Under the pieces are notes generated by a model. It searched no databases. It had not been told where the DNA came from and worked only from the letters and a program-made list of their open reading frames with translations. A program made the translations under genes and the position numbers. From Rubidibacter lacunae KORDI 51-2 (GTDB lineage Bacteria > Cyanobacteriota > Cyanobacteriia > Cyanobacteriales > Rubidibacteraceae): a stretch of DNA of 64,000 nucleotides. The stretch is from positions 93,729-157,728 of the forward strand of contig NZ_ASSJ01000017.1 in NCBI RefSeq assembly GCF_000473895.1. Reading direction: 5' to 3'. Below, piece by piece: positions 52,945-62,191 of the stretch (position 1 is its first letter; every line of letters begins with the position of its first letter).

Positions 52945-55900
52945 CTACGCCGGGTTTTCGCCTTCCTCGTAGCGTTGGGGTGCGGTCGGTTCGCCGGGTG
53001 TTGGTGCCTCTGGGTGCTTGCTGGTATTGCCGTTGTCGAACGCAGTCACCGCCGAAGATTGCTTTGGATCGGTTGGCGGCTCGTCGTCGCCGGATTCATG
53101 GCCGTCGGACTTGCCAAGAACTGCTGCTTCGATCTTCTTAATGACTACATAAAGGACGGGCACGAGGAGTAAGCTCAACACCGTTGCTACGGCTAAGCCG
53201 CCGAACAAGGCATAGCCAATTGCCCAACGCGAGGCGGCACCCGCACCGCTGGCGATCAACAGGGGGAAGAAGCCGGCAAGCGAGGAGATTGCCGTCATAA
53301 TGATGGGTCGAAATCGCGACCCGGCAGCTGTCTTAGCCGCTTCGATCAAATTGAGTCCTTCCTCGCGCTTCTGGTTGGCAAATTCGACGATTAGAATTGC
53401 GTTCTTACTTGCCAAGCCGATCAACATCACGAGCGCGACGTTCACATAAACGTCATTCACCAGCCCGCGCATCGACACGAACCAGAGCGCCCCAAGCAAA
53501 GCCAGCGGCACGGTAAGCAGGATGATCAGCGGATCGATGTAGCTCTCATACTGCGCTGAGAGCGTGAGGAACACCATGATGATTCCGAAGCCGAAGATCA
53601 ACACGGCAAGGCCGCCAGCTGCTATTTCCTCTTTGGCAATGCCGATCCACTCGCTTTGAGTTCCGGGGATCGCGGCTTCAGCTTCGGCTTTATTCATGGC
53701 CGCGATCGACTGACCGCTACTCGACCCCCGTGCGGGCAGTGCTTGCAGTTTGATCGCGCGATAGCCGTTGTAGTGGGTAATAATCGGGGGTCCCGTGATC
53801 GGCGTGATAGTTGCGAATTCGCCGAATGGGATCATTTTCCCGTCGCGCGATCGCACGTTAAGGTCTTTGAGGTCTTCAGGCGTGTTGCGATAATCTCCGA
53901 CTGCTTGGATGTAGACCTTGTAAGTACGAGCACCGAGCAAGAAGTCATTGGCATACGACGAGCCGATAGTAGCACCGATGGTGGACAAGGCCTGTTGGTA
54001 ATCGACGTTGGCTGCTTGTAAGCGCGTGCGGTCCAGCTCGATCGAGAGTTGGGGCGTGCCAGCAGTAAATTGCGTCCGCGCCGACCCGATGACTGGGTCT
54101 GCATTCGCCGCCTTCAGCACACCAGCCGCACTTTCAAGCAAATCGTCAATGGTCAGACGACCGCCGCTACGATCCTGGAACTGCAGTTCTTGCTCTCCGG
54201 TAATGGAGAAACCTTGAATGACTGGAGGGTTGAATGCTGCAACGATCGCTTGCTGGTTTTGGGAGAAATGGCGGTTGAACTTAGCGATCACGCTATCTGC
54301 AGAGGACTCGGAGTCCTTGCGCTCGCTCCAGGGTTCAAATCGTGCAAAAAAGAGTCCCTGATTTGAACCCGCTCCTTCAAAGCTGAAACCACTTGCCGTA
54401 AAGGTCGAGCTCACCTCGGGTAGCTCGAGGAGGAAGTCATCAACTTCACCCAGCACCTCGTCGGTAGTTGCAAGCGGCACGCCGTCTGGAGCTTGGACGA
54501 TACCGAGCAAGATGCCTTGATCCTCTAGGGGAACGAAACCCGTGGGCACGCTCACGAACATGTAGTAGGTGGTCGCTATCCCGATTCCGAAAACGATCAT
54601 CACCAGGAAACGCACGCGGATCAAGAAATCGACGAACGATTTATAGCTGCTCTGCAGCCAAGCGAGGGCCCGGTTGAAGGGGGTGAATATCCTATCCATC
54701 AGTCCACCCTGTTGTTTCCGACGCAACAGGATTGCCGACATACTCGGGCTAAAGCTAATGGCGTTGAACGTGGAAACCAACACTGCGAACGCCAGAATGA
54801 GCGCGAATTGTTGGTACAAAGCACCCGTCGTCCCAGGGAAAAACGCAACGGGAATAAACACGGCCATCAACACCAAAGACGTCGAGATAACTGCCCCAGT
54901 CAGTTCGCCCATCGCTTCGACCGAGGCTTCCTTTGCGGTCATCCCAGTTTCCATCTTGGTAGTGACCGCCTCTACGATGACGATCGCGTCGTCCACCACC
55001 AAACCTGTTGCCAGGATCAAACCAAACAATGTCAAGCTGTTGAGCGAGAAGCCGAACGCAAAGGCAAAGCCCAGCGCGCCGATCAACGCCACCGGAATGG
55101 CTACTGCCGGAATCACCGTCGTCCGCCAATCCTGCAAAAAGACAAAGATTACCGCAATCACGAGCCCAATTGCCTGAAGGAGCGTGATGACGACTTCCTT
55201 GATCGAGACCTCGATGAAATCCGTGGTGTCATAAACGAGCTCGTCTCCAAGTCCTGGGGGGTAATTCGCCCGCAGCTCGTCCATCGTTTCTTCAAGGCGC
55301 CGTCCGAGATCGAGCGCGTTACTTCCCGGAGCCTGATAGATGGCAATTCCAATACCGGGAACGCCATTCACGTAGCCGTTAGAGGTATAGGATTCCGCTC
55401 CCAGTTCTGCATAGCCCACATCGCGCAGGCGCACGAGCGTGCCATCGTCTTCCGTCTTCAACACCAAGTCTTCGAACTCGGCAGCATCTGCGAAGCGACC
55501 GCGGACTCGTAAAGGGAACTCATAGGCTTGCCCCTCGGGAACGGGCTCGGCACCGATCGTTCCCGCGCCGATCACGATGTTCTGGGCCTGCACGGCTGCC
55601 GTGACGTCGGGAACCGTCAACCCGCGACTGGCGAGCGCATCGGGATCGACCCAGAGTCGCATCGCATTGAATTTGTCGCCGAAAATCCGCGTGTCGCCCA
55701 CGCCGCGCACGCGCTTGAGGGGGTCGATGATGTTGGCGTCGATGTAGTTGCTGAGAAAGATCGCATCGTACCGTTCGTCCGGCGAATAAATTCCGTAAAT
55801 CCGCAAGATGCTGGTCGAAGCAGATTCGACGGTCACCCCAAGGCGCTGCGTGGGCTCGGGCAGCGATGATAGGGATTGAGAAACGCGGTTTTGAACGTTG

Positions 55901-56226
55901 ACTTGGTTGATATCTTTGTCGGTGTACGACGGGAAAAACACCTGAATGCTGCTGTTGCCCGAATAACTTTGGGAGGTCATGTAGTCCATATCTTGGACGC
56001 CACTGATCTCCCTTTCGACGATCGTCGTAACGGTATCTTCAACGGTGTTCGCGTCTGCACCGGTGTAAAGCGCATTGACCTGCACCTGAATCGGGGCAAT
56101 GTCGGGCACGTAGTTGATCGGCAGTAGGGGGATACAGATACCGCCGATCAAAAGGATGACCAGCGTGGTGACCGTCGTCAGGACCGGTCGTTTGATGAAG
56201 TTACCCGCAATGGAAAAGACAGCCAT
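52945..56226 (-). CDS. RND-family multidrug efflux transporter
   Basis: 1093 aa inner-membrane pump of the HAE1 (AcrB-like) family. It opens with FSIAGNFIKRPVLTTVTTLV. Proton-relay aspartates are in GLVVDDAIVIVEAV, and the fourth-repeat lysine is in ASKNAILIVEFANQ. Porter subdomains lie between the membrane halves, including LRDVGYAELGAESYTSNGYV and the SRGLTVPDVTAAVQAQN segment. The C-terminus is a long hydrophilic tail (from about 1043; acidic, Pro-rich), longer than in AcrB. AAGGAAC precedes the ATG at 56226. It follows its adaptor gene by 10 bases. Confidence 0.95.
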   Translation of the reverse strand: MAVFSIAGNFIKRPVLTTVTTLVILLIGGICIPLLPINYVPDIAPIQVQVNALYTGADANTVEDTVTTIVEREISGVQDMDYMTSQSYSGNSSIQVFFPSYTDKDINQVNVQNRVSQSLSSLPEPTQRLGVTVESASTSILRIYGIYSPDERYDAIFLSNYIDANIIDPLKRVRGVGDTRIFGDKFNAMRLWVDPDALASRGLTVPDVTAAVQAQNIVIGAGTIGAEPVPEGQAYEFPLRVRGRFADAAEFEDLVLKTEDDGTLVRLRDVGYAELGAESYTSNGYVNGVPGIGIAIYQAPGSNALDLGRRLEETMDELRANYPPGLGDELVYDTTDFIEVSIKEVVITLLQAIGLVIAVIFVFLQDWRTTVIPAVAIPVALIGALGFAFAFGFSLNSLTLFGLILATGLVVDDAIVIVEAVTTKMETGMTAKEASVEAMGELTGAVISTSLVLMAVFIPVAFFPGTTGALYQQFALILAFAVLVSTFNAISFSPSMSAILLRRKQQGGLMDRIFTPFNRALAWLQSSYKSFVDFLIRVRFLVMIVFGIGIATTYYMFVSVPTGFVPLEDQGILLGIVQAPDGVPLATTDEVLGEVDDFLLELPEVSSTFTASGFSFEGAGSNQGLFFARFEPWSERKDSESSADSVIAKFNRHFSQNQQAIVAAFNPPVIQGFSITGEQELQFQDRSGGRLTIDDLLESAAGVLKAANADPVIGSARTQFTAGTPQLSIELDRTRLQAANVDYQQALSTIGATIGSSYANDFLLGARTYKVYIQAVGDYRNTPEDLKDLNVRSRDGKMIPFGEFATITPITGPPIITHYNGYRAIKLQALPARGSSSGQSIAAMNKAEAEAAIPGTQSEWIGIAKEEIAAGGLAVLIFGFGIIMVFLTLSAQYESYIDPLIILLTVPLALLGALWFVSMRGLVNDVYVNVALVMLIGLASKNAILIVEFANQKREEGLNLIEAAKTAAGSRFRPIIMTAISSLAGFFPLLIASGAGAASRWAIGYALFGGLAVATVLSLLLVPVLYVVIKKIEAAVLGKSDGHESGDDEPPTDPKQSSAVTAFDNGNTSKHPEAPTPGEPTAPQRYEEGENPA

Positions 56227-56236
56227 AACTGGTTCC

Positions 56237-57529
56237 TTACGACTCCGTTTGCGACGCTGCTGGTGATTGGGTCTGCGATCCTGCTTCTTGAGCCGATGTT
56301 TCTTGAATGGGGGCGCCGTCTCGCAATCTGAGAATGTTGGAAACGGCAACGCGATCGCCGGCTTCCAAACCGCTCACGACTTGAAAAGAGTCGCCCTGAA
56401 CGTCACCAAGTTCCACGAGCTTTTGGACGACAACGGGTTGCCCCTCCGCCTCTTCGGCGACGAATGCAAACGAGCGCCCGCTGATCCTTGTGATGGCAAT
56501 GGTCGGAACGAGCAAGCCGGGTCCGGTTTCCCAAATGATCCGCGCCTGAACGTATTGTCCGTCGCGTAGTTTGCCATCGGTGCCGGGAAAGAAGCGGGCT
56601 TTGGTCAGGATGAGCTGGGAATCGCTGTTTACAGTGGGAGCAATGAAATTAATAATCCCTTCACCGATCTGCTTGTTCGAAGCTGGGTCGTACAGTTCCA
56701 CGATCAGCCCTTCGCGCAGCTGACCCGAACGGTTGGAGGGCACCTGAATGCGGAGGTCGAGGGCGCGGTTTTCGGCAACCGTGACTACGGCATCCCCAAC
56801 GTTCAGAAAGTCGCCGACTTTAACGAGGATGTCGTCGAGGATGCCAGAAATCGGAGCGGTGACCGTTTTAAACCCTAAGGTGATGCGCTGGGTTTCCACA
56901 TCGGCTTCAGCACGCCGTACGCCGGCCTCGGCTTGAGCGATCTGAGCTCTGGCAGCCTCTACGCGATCGGCGGCGGCGGCGAGAGAGTTGGTAGCCTCGT
57001 CGAGTTCCTGACTGGCTTGGTCGTAGCGAATCTCCCCGATCGCGCCTTGCTCGACGAGGAATTCGGCGCGCGCGAAATTAACTTCCTTGAGCTCGAGATT
57101 TGACGCGGCAGTCGCGAGCTCGGCTTCGGAAACGCGCAACTCCTGACGGGCCGTATCGAGCACGGCTTCGGCACTGGCACGTTGAGCGATCGCTGCATCG
57201 AGCTGCGTGGCAGTTTGATCGGGCTCGATTTCCAAGAGCACCGTTCCCGGCTGAACGGATTGCCCATCTTGGACCGTGACTTTGACAATGCGACCTTGAA
57301 TCTCGGACCTAACAACGGCAAGCTCGGTGGCTTCAAGGTTGCCGACGAAACGCGAGCTCGTTTCAATGGTGCCGGAAGAGACCGCCGCTAACGTGACCCT
57401 AACCGGAGGCGGGGCGCTAGCCTTAGGCTCGCTGCTACAAGCGGCACTCAGGACAATAGCGGACAAGGCTGCCCCGATCGCAAACGGACGCAGCGACAGA
57501 CGGAGAACGGTGCGGCGAACTGAGTTCAT
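56237..57529 (-). CDS. Periplasmic adaptor (membrane fusion) lipoprotein
   Basis: 430 aa, HlyD/AcrA-type adaptor of the efflux system. Lipobox LSAAC at the N-terminus after FAIGAALSAIVLSAAC. A lipoyl half-motif, IQGRIVKVTVQDGQSVQPGT, precedes a long alpha-hairpin (about 90-210) of heptad-rich sequence (RASAEAVLDTARQELRVSEA), and the second half is GILDDILVKVGDFLNVGDAV. Beta-barrel and membrane-proximal parts end in SGLEAGDRVAVSNILRL. The ATG at 57529 fits; the frame is open to 57589. No outer-membrane TolC gene is in the operon. Next to an IS256 remnant. Confidence 0.93.
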   Translation of the reverse strand: MNSVRRTVLRLSLRPFAIGAALSAIVLSAACSSEPKASAPPPVRVTLAAVSSGTIETSSRFVGNLEATELAVVRSEIQGRIVKVTVQDGQSVQPGTVLLEIEPDQTATQLDAAIAQRASAEAVLDTARQELRVSEAELATAASNLELKEVNFARAEFLVEQGAIGEIRYDQASQELDEATNSLAAAADRVEAARAQIAQAEAGVRRAEADVETQRITLGFKTVTAPISGILDDILVKVGDFLNVGDAVVTVAENRALDLRIQVPSNRSGQLREGLIVELYDPASNKQIGEGIINFIAPTVNSDSQLILTKARFFPGTDGKLRDGQYVQARIIWETGPGLLVPTIAITRISGRSFAFVAEEAEGQPVVVQKLVELGDVQGDSFQVVSGLEAGDRVAVSNILRLRDGAPIQETSAQEAGSQTQSPAASQTES

Positions 57530-57757
57530 GGCTGACAGCTCGATCGAAGCTGTGGCAAACACAGGTAATAGATGTCGATCGCAACTCATTTCAGCGTCAG
57601 GATAGTGCGATCGCCTATATGGTACATGACTCTTTTAGTCTAGTGGGCATCTGTAAAAATAAGGATTCAGCCGCGAGCCTAGCCAGTATCAACGGCAACA
57701 TTTCCAAGTAAATAACTGCTTGGGGAGTGTCAAGTTATTTTTATATGTAAGTGAATC

Positions 57758-58130
57758 TCAGTTGGTGAAGAATCTGAGATACTCGATGGCAAATCGCGCT
57801 AGCGCCGACTTCCTTTATACCAACGGCATCGTCTAGTTCTCGGCAATTTTCGCCAGCCCTAGGTAGAGCATCTTAAAGACCGCTTTTTCTGAAAAAAGCG
57901 ACCCCTTGGTCTTCAATATCTTCCCCAATAATTACTTCGGCAATTCAATCGTGTTGGTCGTGTCAATCACTCGCCGGATTTCCTGCGGGAAATTGAAGTA
58001 GGGGATAACTTGCTCCTAGTGTCGAAACCCGATCGCGCTGATGGTTGGGTAGGTGGCTTCCGATTGCTAGGCAAATTCCGCTCGCGCATCCTCGGCGATA
58101 GACTGAAGTCTATTCATACGTTTCAGAGCT
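57758..58130 (-). pseudogene. Decayed IS256-family transposase, C-terminal part
   Basis: The minus strand, read in a single frame, gives EATYPTISAIGFRH, stop, EQVIPYFNFPQEIRRVIDTT, then NTIELPK, stop, then LLGKILKTKG, SLFSEKAVFKMLYLGLAKIA, EN, stop, TMPLV, stop, and ALARFAIEYLRFFTN. This matches the C-terminal third of Mutator/IS256 transposases (EIRRVIYTTNAIES region and FKLLYLA). At least four internal stop codons are present but no frameshift is needed. The N-terminal two thirds and inverted ends are not recognisable. A dead element. Confidence 0.7.
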
Positions 58131-58517
58131 CCTGTCCGTTTTATGCCCCCGTCAAAGGGTCGCTCCTTCAATATCAGCATTCCCGAGGCCTTGTAGAAGG
58201 TCGTATTGCGACTTCAACCCGATCGGGGACCCTCAGATATCGACCGGAACACGATCGCGTTTGCCGTCCTGCTTGTCAACGACGACTCGGTAGCCGATCG
58301 GAATTGGCGCAACGCGGTCATTCCAATTAACGACGAGCTAACGGGTGATTCCACCGCTCGGTAGCTGTCCGCGTGCGACCGTTACTTTGCCTTGCCACTT
58401 CGGAAATGGACGCCATCTCTCCGCGATCGGGACGCGGTAACGGGCGTGCGGGCTCGGAAAATCGTGTTTCAATGGGCAGGAGACCCGACCTGCGACACCC
58501 GAGAGGCACCTGAAAAC
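58131..58517. other. Gap between the transposase remnant and malQ
   Basis: About 390 bases, GC-rich with HIP1-like sites. No gene; GAGAGG about 12 bases before the malQ ATG may serve as its ribosome binding site. The open frame continuing upstream of malQ is not used by homologues. Confidence 0.35.
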
Positions 58518-60074
58518 ATGCATTTGCAGCGCGCGAGCGGTATCCTGCTTCATCCGACTTCCCTCCCCAGCCGTTACGGAATCGGCGACCTCGGTCCAGA
58601 AGCCTATCGCTTTGTCGATTTCCTTGCCGGGAGCGGTCAGCAGCTATGGCAGGTCCTGCCGTTAGGTCCCACGGGTTATGGAAATTCGCCGTATCTGTCG
58701 TATTCGGCGCTAGCGGGCAATCCGTTGTTGATCAGTCCCGATATCCTGCGCCAAGAGGGCTTGCTTGAAGACAAGGATCTCGAAGGCATCCCCGACTTCC
58801 CCAGCGATCGCGTAGACTTCGATCGCGTCTATCAAACCAAGTTTCCGCTCTTCCACCGGGCGTTTCAAGCGTTCAAGACGGCTGAAAAAGCAACCGTGCA
58901 TGCCGGCGAGAACGATAACGATGGCGATAACGAAGGCGAAGACGATACCTACCAGGTCTTTTGCGATCGCCACGCGCATTGGCTCGACGACTTTGCCTTA
59001 TTCATGGCGATTAAAGATGCCTACGGCGGCAAAGGCTGGCATCGATGGGACGAGGCGATCGCTCGGCGCGAGCCAGAAGCCCTTGCGGATTGGCGCGGGC
59101 GGCTGTCGGAAGAGGTGGGCTTCCACAAATACCTACAGTTCGAGTTCTATCGGCAGTGGCAGAACCTCAAGACCTACGCCAACGAGCGCAGCATCTACAT
59201 CCTCGGCGACATCCCGATTTACGTCGCCCACGACAGCATGGCCGTCTGGGCACACCAGGATATCTTCCACCTCGACGAGGAAACCCTCGAACCCGCGCTG
59301 ATGGCTGGCGTCCCGCCCGATTACTTCAGCAAAACGGGCCAGCTCTGGGGCAATCCGGTCTACAACTGGGAGCAAATTCAACTCAATCACTTCAAGTGGT
59401 GGCTCAGCCGGTTTGAAGGCACTCTCGATTACGTCGATATCATCCGTATCGATCACTTCCGCGGCTTTGAAGCCTTCTGGGCAGTGGAGAAAGGCGAGCC
59501 CGACGCGCGGAACGGACGCTGGATCGAAGCACCGGGGGAAGAGTTCTTCACGCTACTGAACGAACAGCTCGGCGACTTGCCGATTGTGGCGGAAGACTTG
59601 GGCATCATCACACCCGAGGTAGAAGCCCTGCGCGATCGCTTCAGCTTCCCGGGTATGAAGATCTTGCACTTTGCCTTCGGCTCGGACCCGGGCAATCCGT
59701 ATTTGCCGTTTAATTACAACAACCGTAACTGCATCGTTTACACGGGCACTCACGACAACGACACGACTATCGGCTGGTTCTCGCAGCTGAGCGATTGGGA
59801 GCGCGGTCGCGTCGAAGCGCATCTCGGCTGCATTGTTCCTGAAGGCATTCAGTGGAGCTTGATCCGGATGGCGTTGAGTTCGGTGGCGGATTTGGCGATC
59901 GTGCCGCTACAGGACGTACTCGGGCTGGGTAGTGATGCGCGCATGAACACGCCTAGTTGCCCGGAAGGGAACTGGTACTGGCGTTACGCCGAAGCCGACC
60001 TCACCGACGAGCTACGCGATCGCCTCCGCGATCTGACCGTCATGTTCGGTCGCGCGCCCGCTCATTGGGACTAA
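58518..60074 (+). CDS. malQ: 4-alpha-glucanotransferase (amylomaltase)
   Basis: 518 aa, GH77. Transfers alpha-1,4-glucan segments; in cyanobacteria it works in glycogen and maltodextrin metabolism. Landmarks: RASGILLHPTSLPSRYGIGD, LGPTGYGNSPYLSYSALAGN, the nucleophile strand DIIRIDHFRGFEAFW, the acid/base LPIVAEDLGIITPEV, and the stabiliser VYTGTHDNDTTIGWF. An unusual acidic insertion, GENDNDGDNEGEDD (130-143), breaks the otherwise typical loop. Start set at ATG 58518 (MHLQRASG). Confidence 0.95.
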   Translation: MHLQRASGILLHPTSLPSRYGIGDLGPEAYRFVDFLAGSGQQLWQVLPLGPTGYGNSPYLSYSALAGNPLLISPDILRQEGLLEDKDLEGIPDFPSDRVDFDRVYQTKFPLFHRAFQAFKTAEKATVHAGENDNDGDNEGEDDTYQVFCDRHAHWLDDFALFMAIKDAYGGKGWHRWDEAIARREPEALADWRGRLSEEVGFHKYLQFEFYRQWQNLKTYANERSIYILGDIPIYVAHDSMAVWAHQDIFHLDEETLEPALMAGVPPDYFSKTGQLWGNPVYNWEQIQLNHFKWWLSRFEGTLDYVDIIRIDHFRGFEAFWAVEKGEPDARNGRWIEAPGEEFFTLLNEQLGDLPIVAEDLGIITPEVEALRDRFSFPGMKILHFAFGSDPGNPYLPFNYNNRNCIVYTGTHDNDTTIGWFSQLSDWERGRVEAHLGCIVPEGIQWSLIRMALSSVADLAIVPLQDVLGLGSDARMNTPSCPEGNWYWRYAEADLTDELRDRLRDLTVMFGRAPAHWD

Positions 60075-60244
60075 CTGGCTCGCCGGTAAACGCGGTGGAG
60101 CTGCGCTAGATTCGGGGTCGGGGCTTAAAATCGGGTGGCGCTCGCACTCCCGGTCTAACTGGCTCGTGCGATCGCTGCCCCATCTGACACCATCGGTCTA
60201 GCTTGCTCGTCCTCCTTTCGCCGACCTCGGCGCGCCCAACAGCC

Positions 60245-61402
60245 ATGCCCACTCGCCGCCAACTACTGACCGGAATGAGCGCGCTCGCGATCGCCCAACT
60301 TGCGGGGTGTGGCTGGCGCGGTGCGGATCTGCGCGTGCGTTTGCTGCAGGGATCGTTACCCCCGCAGCTGGTCGGAGCGTTCCGAAGAGAGTTTGGCGAT
60401 CGCCTCGATGCCAAAATCCGCCCCGTCAGGCAGTTGAAGGAGATTGCCGATCGCCTCGAACTATTGCACGACCCGAGCAAGCGATCGCTACTGCAGGGCT
60501 TGTTGGCTTTCGGACAATCGCCCGTTCCCGCCGACTTGGCAACCCTCGGCGACTTCTGGTTGACCGAAGCGATCGCCGATGGACTGCTGCAGCCTCTAGA
60601 GGTGGAGTCGATTCCCGGCTGGGAGCGCGTCCCGGAACCATGGCAGGCAGCCGTGCGGCGCGACAAAATCGGCCGGTTTGCGGCAGATGGCAACTTTTGG
60701 GGCGCGCCCTACCGCTGGGGCTGCACCGCGATCGCCTACCGCAGCGACCTGTTTGCCGACAACGATCTCGAGCCGCCACAAGATTGGTCCGACCTCTGGC
60801 GGCCGGAGCTGCGCGATCGCTTTTCGCTGCTGAACCACCCGCGCGAAGTCATCGGGCTGACCCTGAAGAAACTCGGGCGATCCTACAACACCCCAGATCT
60901 CGCAAGCGTCCCCGAGCTTCAGACTGAGCTAGACGCCTTGCAGGAGCAAGTTAAGTTCTACAGCTCAGACAATTACCTGCAGCCGCTGATGCTCGGACAT
61001 ACTTGGCTGGCCGTCGGGTGGTCGGCAGATTTCCTCGCGCTGCGATCGCGCTACCCGGCCCTCAAAACCATCATGCCGCGTTCGGGAACGGCATTGTGGA
61101 CCGAAACTTGGGTGCAACCGCGATCGGCACGGACTGAACCCACCAAGCTGAGAGAGGAGTGGCTCGGATTTTGGTGGCGGCCGGACATTGCCGCACGCCT
61201 TACTGAACTGAGTGATGCAGCTTCGCCGGTATTGCTCGCGCTCGATCCAGAGGTGATTCCCCCGACGGTACGTGGGGAATCGGTCCTCTACCCCAATACC
61301 GGCGTGCTGGATGCCTGCGAATTTTTGTCGCCGCTGACGCTTTCCGCGCGGCAGCAGTATCTGAGCCAATGGCGGCAGTTGCGCGAGCGTCGTCGTGCTT
61401 GA
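60245..61402 (+). CDS. Tat-type solute-binding lipoprotein
   Basis: 385 aa. N-terminal TRRQLLTGMSALAIAQLAGC has both a twin-arginine motif and a lipobox (LAGC), so it is likely a Tat-exported lipoprotein. The mature part resembles periplasmic polyamine-type (PotD/ iron-like) binding proteins: LLQGSLPPQLVGAFRREFG, WGAPYRWGCTAIAYRSDLFA, DWSDLWRPELRDRFSLLNHP, and AVGWSADFLALRSRYPALKT. Ligand not readable. No permease or ATPase gene is nearby, so it is an orphan. Start at ATG 60245. Confidence 0.8.
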   Translation: MPTRRQLLTGMSALAIAQLAGCGWRGADLRVRLLQGSLPPQLVGAFRREFGDRLDAKIRPVRQLKEIADRLELLHDPSKRSLLQGLLAFGQSPVPADLATLGDFWLTEAIADGLLQPLEVESIPGWERVPEPWQAAVRRDKIGRFAADGNFWGAPYRWGCTAIAYRSDLFADNDLEPPQDWSDLWRPELRDRFSLLNHPREVIGLTLKKLGRSYNTPDLASVPELQTELDALQEQVKFYSSDNYLQPLMLGHTWLAVGWSADFLALRSRYPALKTIMPRSGTALWTETWVQPRSARTEPTKLREEWLGFWWRPDIAARLTELSDAASPVLLALDPEVIPPTVRGESVLYPNTGVLDACEFLSPLTLSARQQYLSQWRQLRERRRA

Positions 61403-61642
61403 CGCTGCGACCGCCTCATCTTAATGGTTGTAGGGGTTGACCGCATGCTCTTGCCAACAGCTTCCGACTTGACAAGCGGCTTGCTGCTGGTTAAGGGTGC
61501 GATCTCAGCTCCGCGTAATTACTTGCCGTACCTGAATCTTCAGATGAGGATGCTGCAGGAATTGCTGTCATCGGACTCGGATAGTATTCTGGCGGATTGG
61601 GTATGACCGGCGGTTTATCGCGATTTTGGTGGAGGTACGCGC

Positions 61643-62191
61643 GTGCAAGTAATCCCGACTGCAATTCCCGATGTGGTCGTGCTCGAACCGGAGGTGTATG
61701 GCGACGATCGCGGTTTCTTCAGCGAAAGCTATAACCGTAACGGTTTCAACGCGGCTATCGGACGCGAGGTAGAGTTCGTCCAGGACAATCACTCGCGATC
61801 GGCGCGCAACGTTCTGCGCGGACTGCACTATCAAATTCAGCAGGCACAAGGCAAGTTGGTGCGGGTAGTTACTGGAGACGTGCTGGATGTCGCCGTGGAC
61901 TTGCGCCGGAGCTCGCCGACGTTTGGTCGGTGGGTTAGCTGCCGAGTGAGTGCGGACAACAAACGGCAGATGTGGGTACCGGAAGGCTTTGCGCACGGAT
62001 TTTACGTGCTATCAGAATTTGCCGACTTTCTCTACAAAACCACGAACTACTATGCGCCGCAGCACGAACGCTCGCTGCTGTGGAACGACCCCGAGGTCGG
62101 CGTCGTGTGGTCCGAGGAACCGATTGCACCCGTGCTCTCGCGCAAAGATCGCGAAGGCAAGCCCCTGAGTGTAGCGGAGGTGTATCCGTGA
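61643..62191 (+). CDS. rfbC: dTDP-4-dehydrorhamnose 3,5-epimerase
   Basis: 182 aa cupin enzyme, third step of dTDP-L-rhamnose synthesis. Landmarks: YGDDRGFFSESYNRNGF, FVQDNHSRSARNVLRGLHYQ (catalytic His in the HYQ context), VAVDLRRSSPTFGRW, and VPEGFAHGFYVLSEFADFLY. The C-terminus has WNDPEVGVVW. The start is GTG at 61643 with GGAGG upstream. Its TGA overlaps the GTG of rfbD (GTGA). Rhamnose is used for O-antigen and other surface glycans. Confidence 0.95.
   Translation: MQVIPTAIPDVVVLEPEVYGDDRGFFSESYNRNGFNAAIGREVEFVQDNHSRSARNVLRGLHYQIQQAQGKLVRVVTGDVLDVAVDLRRSSPTFGRWVSCRVSADNKRQMWVPEGFAHGFYVLSEFADFLYKTTNYYAPQHERSLLWNDPEVGVVWSEEPIAPVLSRKDREGKPLSVAEVYP

Noticed and set aside
54712..55512. Long open frame antisense to the RND transporter
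   Set aside because: Composition rich in Arg, His and Gln is typical of antisense shadows in GC-rich genes; no motif.
57815..57830. ATACCAA at 57817 as an end of the 100-bp element
   Set aside because: It lies inside the IS256 remnant frame and there is no matching second end 100 bases away.
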